A program made the position numbers and the translations under genes. Shown here one piece after another: positions 5,983 through 9,612 of a stretch of DNA of 9,612 nucleotides. Position 1 is the stretch's first letter; each line of letters opens with the position of its first letter. The stretch is from assembly GCA_964613675.1 (NCBI GenBank), contig CAZTIH010000105.1:1-9612 (forward strand), read 5' to 3'. The notes under the pieces are model-generated. The model ran no database searches, was not told the origin of the DNA, and saw only the letters and a list, made by a program, of their open reading frames with translations. Origin of the DNA: DAIUCA01 sp964613675 (GTDB lineage: Bacteria > Pseudomonadota > Gammaproteobacteria > Competibacterales > Competibacteraceae).

Positions 5983-8685
5983 ATGCAAAAACCCGACATC
6001 GTTGACGAGGGCATTGTCCCCACCAATGAAACGCCGCCCGAAACGATCCCGACGGATTTACCCGACGACGGCAGCGTCCCCCCATCTACCGAAGTTCCCG
6101 CAACGGATTTACCCGACGATGGCCGCGTCCCCCCATCTACCGAAGTTCCCGCAACGGATTTGCCCGACGATGGCCACGTCCCCCCATCTACCGAAGTTCC
6201 CGCAACGGATTTGCCCGACGATGGCAGCGTACCGATGACCGACAATGGAACCGTCGAGGAAGGTCTATCTCCCGAGACGAGGGAAGCTTTGGACGCTGAA
6301 ACCACTGTCGAAGCCGAAGTTGTGGCGCATGACGACCCGACGATGATCCGTGCGCTTACGGTGACAGGCGATCATCTCCCCGACACCCTTTACCTGCTTC
6401 CCCTCACGGAACGCCCCTTTTTTCCTGCTCAGGTGTTGCCGTTAGTGCTGAATGTGGATCCGTGGATGGGCACATTTGAGAAACTGATGGCCGATCAAGC
6501 GCCCCCTTTTGTGGGACTGGTGCTGGCGCGGGCCGAGGGGTCGGATAAAGCGCAACCCGCCGATTTTTGCACCGTCGGCACGGTGGTTCGCATTCATCAA
6601 TTGGCGCGGGATGACCACAAGTTTCAATTTGTCGCGCAGGGAGTGGCGCGGTTTCGGATTCGACAATGGTTATCGGAAACGCATCCTTTTGCGGCCCGCG
6701 TGGACTATCTGGACGACTCGGATTTTGTGAACGACGAGCAGTTACGGGCCTACTGTGTGGCGGTCATCAACACGCTCAAGGAACTGATGCCACTCAACCC
6801 CCTGTATTCCGAGGAACTCAAGCTTTTTTTGCGGCGTTTCAACACCCACGAACCCTCGCCCCTCGCCGATTTTGCCGCCACGCTCACCACGGCCAGTCGC
6901 GATGAGTTGCAAGAGATTTTGGCGACCGCCCCGGTGCTGGAACGACTTCAAAAAGTGTTAGTGCTCATCAAGAAAGAACTGGAAGTGGCGCAGCTCCAGA
7001 CCCACATTCGGCGACAGGTCGAAGAAAAGATGACCGAACAGCAGCGGAAATTTTTTCTGCGCGAACAACTGAAAGCGATTCAAAAGGAGTTGGGCATTGC
7101 GAAAGACGACCGTACCGCTGAAATCGAACGGTTTCAGCAACGGTTAGCGACCCGTCATCCGCCTTCTGATGTCATGAAACGGATTCAGGAGGAGATGGAT
7201 AAGTTGTCGATTTTGGAATCGGGGTCACCAGAATATGGCGTGACGCGCAACTATCTCGATCACCTCACCGATTTACCTTGGGGCATTCACAGTCAAGACC
7301 AGCTCGATCTGAAGCACGCCCGCAAAGTTCTCGATGCCGACCACGACGGGCTTGAAGATGTCAAAGAGCGGATTATCGAATTTTTGGCGGTGGGCGCGTT
7401 GAAGGGGGAAGTGGCGGGGTCCATGCTGCTTTTCGTAGGGCCGCCGGGGGTGGGAAAAACCTCGATTGGTCGCTCCATTGCCACGGCGTTGGGACGGTCT
7501 TTTTATCGCTTTTCGGTGGGGGGAATGCGCGATGAAGCCGAAATTAAGGGCCATCGGCGCACTTACATCGGTGCCATGCCTGGGAAATTCATTCAGGCCC
7601 TGCGTCACACCCAACACGCAAACCCCGTCCTCATGTTGGACGAAATCGACAAAATCGGGGCCAGTTACCACGGGGACCCGGCATCGGCGCTATTGGAGGT
7701 ACTTGATCCCGAACAGAATGCCAATTTCCTCGATCATTATTTGGATGTGCGGTTTGATCTTTCCAAAGTGCTATTCATTGCTACGGCCAATCAACTCGAC
7801 ACGATTCCTGCGCCTCTCCTCGACCGCATGGAGGTCATTCGGTTGTCGGGTTACATCGGGGCGGAAAAACAGCAAATCGCTAAACGCCATCTTTGGCCAA
7901 GAGTGTTGGCGCGGGCGGGTCTCACCAGCGACCAAATCGCTTTGAGCGACGGTGCCTTGAAACAGGTGATCGAGGGCTATGCGCGGGAGGCTGGGGTGCG
8001 CAACTTGGAAAAACAGCTCAACAAAATCGTCCGCAAGACGGTCGTGAAAGTGGTTGAAGGCGAAAAAGTGCCGTTCAAAGTGGGGAGTAAAAATCTGGTC
8101 GATTACCTCGGTCCAGCGCATTTCACCAAAGATAAACCGCTCCAGGGAGTGGGCATCGCGACGGGGCTGGCGTGGACGGCACTGGGGGGCGCGACCCTTA
8201 ATGTGGAAGCGACCCGAGTTCACCACCAAAGTCGGGGATTCAAGTACACCGGTCGTTTAGGCGAGGTGATGCAGGAGTCGGCGGCCTTGGCTTACAGCTA
8301 CATTACGGCCCATCTCAAGAGCTTACGGGGGGAGGTGGGCTTTTTTGATAATGCGTTTGTCCACATCCATGTTCCCGAGGGCGCGACCCCCAAAGATGGC
8401 CCGAGTGCGGGGATTACGATGGCGGCGGCCTTGCTTTCCCTCGCCCGCGACGAAAAGCCCAAACGGCCCATCGCAATGACGGGAGAATTGACCTTGACGG
8501 GACAGGTGCTGGCGGTTGGGGGGATTCGGGAAAAAATCGTGGCTGCGAAGCGCAATCGTTTGACGGAAGTTATTCTCCCAGAAGCCAATCGCACCGATTT
8601 CGAGGCGTTGCCGGATTACTTAAAAGCCGATTTTACAGTGCATTTTGTCAACCAATTCCGCGATGTCGCGAAGGTACTTTTTTGA
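5983..8685 (+). CDS. lon: ATP-dependent Lon protease, AsrA-like subfamily, with repetitive N-terminal extension
   Basis: This cytoplasmic AAA+ serine protease degrades misfolded and regulatory proteins. Start ATG 5983 is preferred over the in-frame TTG at 5941 because GAGGA lies 8 nt upstream; the product is 900 aa. Residues 1-132 are an acidic, proline-rich tail with three 17-residue repeats plus a partial one. The Lon substrate-binding domain begins near 133 (LPDTLYLLPLTERPFFPAQ), followed by a helical linker. The AAA+ module has Walker A GPPGVGKT (486-493), Walker B MLDEID (D553, E554), sensor-1 N603, arginine finger R615 and sensor-2 R673. The protease domain (about 715-900) has the Ser-Lys dyad S808 (PKDGPSAG) and K851 (GGIREK). 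The sequence agrees closely with remembered Pseudomonas AsrA (about 800 aa) rather than canonical E. coli Lon, so the genome may carry a second Lon. The stop overlaps the next gene by one base. Confidence 0.97.
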   Translation: MQKPDIVDEGIVPTNETPPETIPTDLPDDGSVPPSTEVPATDLPDDGRVPPSTEVPATDLPDDGHVPPSTEVPATDLPDDGSVPMTDNGTVEEGLSPETREALDAETTVEAEVVAHDDPTMIRALTVTGDHLPDTLYLLPLTERPFFPAQVLPLVLNVDPWMGTFEKLMADQAPPFVGLVLARAEGSDKAQPADFCTVGTVVRIHQLARDDHKFQFVAQGVARFRIRQWLSETHPFAARVDYLDDSDFVNDEQLRAYCVAVINTLKELMPLNPLYSEELKLFLRRFNTHEPSPLADFAATLTTASRDELQEILATAPVLERLQKVLVLIKKELEVAQLQTHIRRQVEEKMTEQQRKFFLREQLKAIQKELGIAKDDRTAEIERFQQRLATRHPPSDVMKRIQEEMDKLSILESGSPEYGVTRNYLDHLTDLPWGIHSQDQLDLKHARKVLDADHDGLEDVKERIIEFLAVGALKGEVAGSMLLFVGPPGVGKTSIGRSIATALGRSFYRFSVGGMRDEAEIKGHRRTYIGAMPGKFIQALRHTQHANPVLMLDEIDKIGASYHGDPASALLEVLDPEQNANFLDHYLDVRFDLSKVLFIATANQLDTIPAPLLDRMEVIRLSGYIGAEKQQIAKRHLWPRVLARAGLTSDQIALSDGALKQVIEGYAREAGVRNLEKQLNKIVRKTVVKVVEGEKVPFKVGSKNLVDYLGPAHFTKDKPLQGVGIATGLAWTALGGATLNVEATRVHHQSRGFKYTGRLGEVMQESAALAYSYITAHLKSLRGEVGFFDNAFVHIHVPEGATPKDGPSAGITMAAALLSLARDEKPKRPIAMTGELTLTGQVLAVGGIREKIVAAKRNRLTEVILPEANRTDFEALPDYLKADFTVHFVNQFRDVAKVLF
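6052..6234 (+). repeat. 51-bp in-frame tandem repeat inside lon (three full copies plus 30 bp)
   Basis: Copies start at 6052, 6103 and 6154, with a partial copy at 6205-6234. They differ only at a few bases. Each full copy encodes 17 residues, TDLPDDGxVPPSTEVPA, where x is S, R or H. The segment is acidic, proline-rich and almost certainly disordered. Near-identity at the DNA level, including at third codon positions, points to recent expansion by slippage or unequal recombination. The absence of stops in the repeat also keeps an antisense frame open, which falsely lengthens argA. Confidence 0.95.
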
Positions 8686-9422
8686 TGATACGAACGATGG
8701 TGGTTTGGGCGGTGGTGATGGCACCGCCGCTGTTTGCCCAATGCGACAGTGACCCGCAACCGCTGGTGAACTGGCGGCGATGTCTCTTTGCCGATCGCGA
8801 CTTCTCGGGCCTCGACCTGAGTCGTACCGTGCTTCGGGAGTCGCGGTTAGAAAATATTCAATTCACCCAAACCGAGCTGAGTCACGCGGATTTAGAACAA
8901 ACCCAACTCGTAAATGTGGATTTCACGCGCAGTCGTCTCATCAGTAGTCGATTTGTGGCGGCGCGGGCGGAAAATGTCCGTTTTAACCAAGCCCAAATGA
9001 CTCAAGTTCGATTGGATCAGGCGAATTTCGCGGAAACAGATTTCTCAAATGCCATCTTGACGCGGGCACGGCTCTATCAAACCCAGCTACAACGCGCCAA
9101 TTTGCGCGGGGTACAGGCGCAAGACAGCAATTTTAATCAAGCGGTGGGAGTAGAGATGGTGGCGTTGGGGGGAGACTTCCAACGGTCAAATTTTAGTCGG
9201 GGCAACTTCGACGGGGCCTTGTTTACGGGCAGCCAGTTACAACGGGTAAATTTTACGAGCGCTCGACTCATCGACGTGGATTTTCAACAAGCGGATTTAA
9301 GCGGGGCCGATCTGCGTAACGCCCTGATCGACGGGGCCAATTTCACGAACGCCCGTTTGGATTCGACGATTTGGGTTGATGGACGGCGGTGTCGTCCGGG
9401 GTCGGTGGGGGAATGCCGTTAA
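8685..9422 (+). CDS. Secreted pentapeptide-repeat protein
   Basis: The 245-aa product has an N-terminal signal sequence (hydrophobic residues about 5-17, likely cleavage after A18 in LFAQC). Glutamine before C20 argues against a lipoprotein. From residue 35 to 230 a central F/L or other hydrophobic residue recurs at every fifth position, about 40 repeats of the A(D/N)LXX type. They should fold as a right-handed quadrilateral beta-helix of about ten coils. The stretch 151-164 departs from the motif but keeps the spacing. All four cysteines (C20, C33, C236, C244) flank the helix, two at each end; the tail WVDGRRCRPGSVGEC recalls ends seen in related proteins. ATG 8685 overlaps the lon stop (TGATG), with AAGG at 8671-8674 as ribosome-binding site, so translation is probably coupled to lon. 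A TTG at 8682 would add one residue. Its function is unknown; pentapeptide folds range from gyrase mimics to scaffolds, and secretion makes gyrase an unlikely target. Confidence 0.9.
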   Translation: MIRTMVVWAVVMAPPLFAQCDSDPQPLVNWRRCLFADRDFSGLDLSRTVLRESRLENIQFTQTELSHADLEQTQLVNVDFTRSRLISSRFVAARAENVRFNQAQMTQVRLDQANFAETDFSNAILTRARLYQTQLQRANLRGVQAQDSNFNQAVGVEMVALGGDFQRSNFSRGNFDGALFTGSQLQRVNFTSARLIDVDFQQADLSGADLRNALIDGANFTNARLDSTIWVDGRRCRPGSVGECR

Positions 9423-9517
9423 CGAAGGGCGGCGTGCTCGGTGAATGCTTTTTGGGTGAACGCCTCTCGTAGGATGTGCTGAGGGACGAAGCGCATCATG
9501 TGTCTATAGCGAAATGC

Positions 9518-9548
9518 AAAACCCCCGCGTCTCAGAAAGACGCAGGGG
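9518..9548 (-). terminator. Rho-independent terminator of a minus-strand gene beyond the right edge
   Basis: The 5-nt loop (9533-9537) is closed by GCGTCT/AGACGC (9527-9532 with 9538-9543), then one C-A mismatch, then CCCC/GGGG (9522-9525 with 9545-9548). On the minus strand the hairpin is followed by TTTTGCATTT; on the plus strand no T-run follows. It therefore serves a gene transcribed leftward, and may only partly block transcripts from the pentapeptide gene. Confidence 0.8.
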
Positions 9549-9577
9549 CGGTAAGGGAATCAGAAGAGAATTTGCGC

Positions 9578-9612
9578 CTAGGTGCCGATTTCGCCGCCGT
9601 CGTCTTTGGTGA
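9578..9612 (-). CDS. C-terminal end of an unidentified minus-strand gene (partial)
   Basis: On the minus strand the last bases of the window read ten codons, TKDDGGEIGT, then TAG at 9580-9578. The stop is about 30 nt before the minus-strand terminator hairpin, which is the expected spacing for a gene end. Another minus frame remains open further and stops inside the hairpin, so the frame is not certain. Ten residues are too few to name a product. Confidence 0.4.
   Translation of the reverse strand, partial: TKDDGGEIGT

Noticed and set aside
5862..6305. N-terminal extension of argA up to an ATG at 6305
   Set aside because: It is antisense to the lon 5' region and repeats, and the extra 148 residues are low-complexity mirror translation. 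ArgA homology begins at ATG 5861.
9419..9499. Minus-strand mini-ORF of 26 codons (MMRFVPQHILREAF...)
   Set aside because: It has no ribosome-binding site, follows directly after a minus-strand terminator and overlaps the end of the pentapeptide gene. The frame can be read back into the terminator, so it may be a relic, but nothing supports expression.
1..9612. Cyanobacterial origin suggested by short GC-rich intergenic repeats
   Set aside because: No HIP1 octamer (GCGATCGC) was noticed, and ArgA, AsrA-type Lon and MltB point to Gammaproteobacteria.

Overview
The window (about 54% G+C by eye) looks like chromosomal DNA of a gammaproteobacterium. The evidence is a fused kinase/GNAT N-acetylglutamate synthase (ArgA) that aligns from end to end with the Escherichia coli enzyme, a Lon protease of the Pseudomonas AsrA type, and an MltB-type lytic transglycosylase. 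The PknB-like Ser/Thr kinase and the DUF3141 hydrolase recall large sulfur-oxidising or storage-polymer gammaproteobacteria (Thiotrichales or Chromatiales-like lineages). That placement below class level is inference from remembered family patterns, not a search result.

Layout, left to right. The 3' part of a secreted MltB-family lytic transglycosylase (+) enters from the left edge and ends at 700. It converges on a membrane-anchored Ser/Thr kinase (-, 842-1903), whose 3' end lies inside one copy of an imperfect 30-bp direct repeat. A 254-bp divergent intergenic region holding several palindromes separates the kinase from a 769-aa DUF3141 alpha/beta hydrolase (+, 2158-4467). That gene's 3' end is also part of a perfect 30-bp direct repeat, and it converges on argA (-, 4545-5861). 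A 121-bp divergent promoter region separates argA from lon (+, 5983-8685). lon carries an unusual N-terminal extension built from a 51-bp tandem repeat. Its stop codon overlaps the start of a secreted pentapeptide-repeat protein (+, 8685-9422), so the two form an operon. A rho-independent terminator on the minus strand, with a few in-frame codons beyond it, marks the end of another gene entering from the right edge.

How the genes relate. Only lon and the pentapeptide gene are clearly co-transcribed. The rest are single genes alternating in orientation, so no multi-gene system can be argued. Shared themes are protein quality control (Lon), envelope maintenance (transglycosylase, secreted pentapeptide protein), signalling (kinase) and metabolism (ArgA, DUF3141). 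I found no CRISPR array, tRNA, rRNA, insertion sequence or phage gene. The points most worth a second look are the repetitive N-terminal tail on Lon, the disulfide-capped secreted pentapeptide helix coupled to it, the PhaC-like DUF3141 protein, and the short repeats that coincide with the 3' ends of two unrelated genes.
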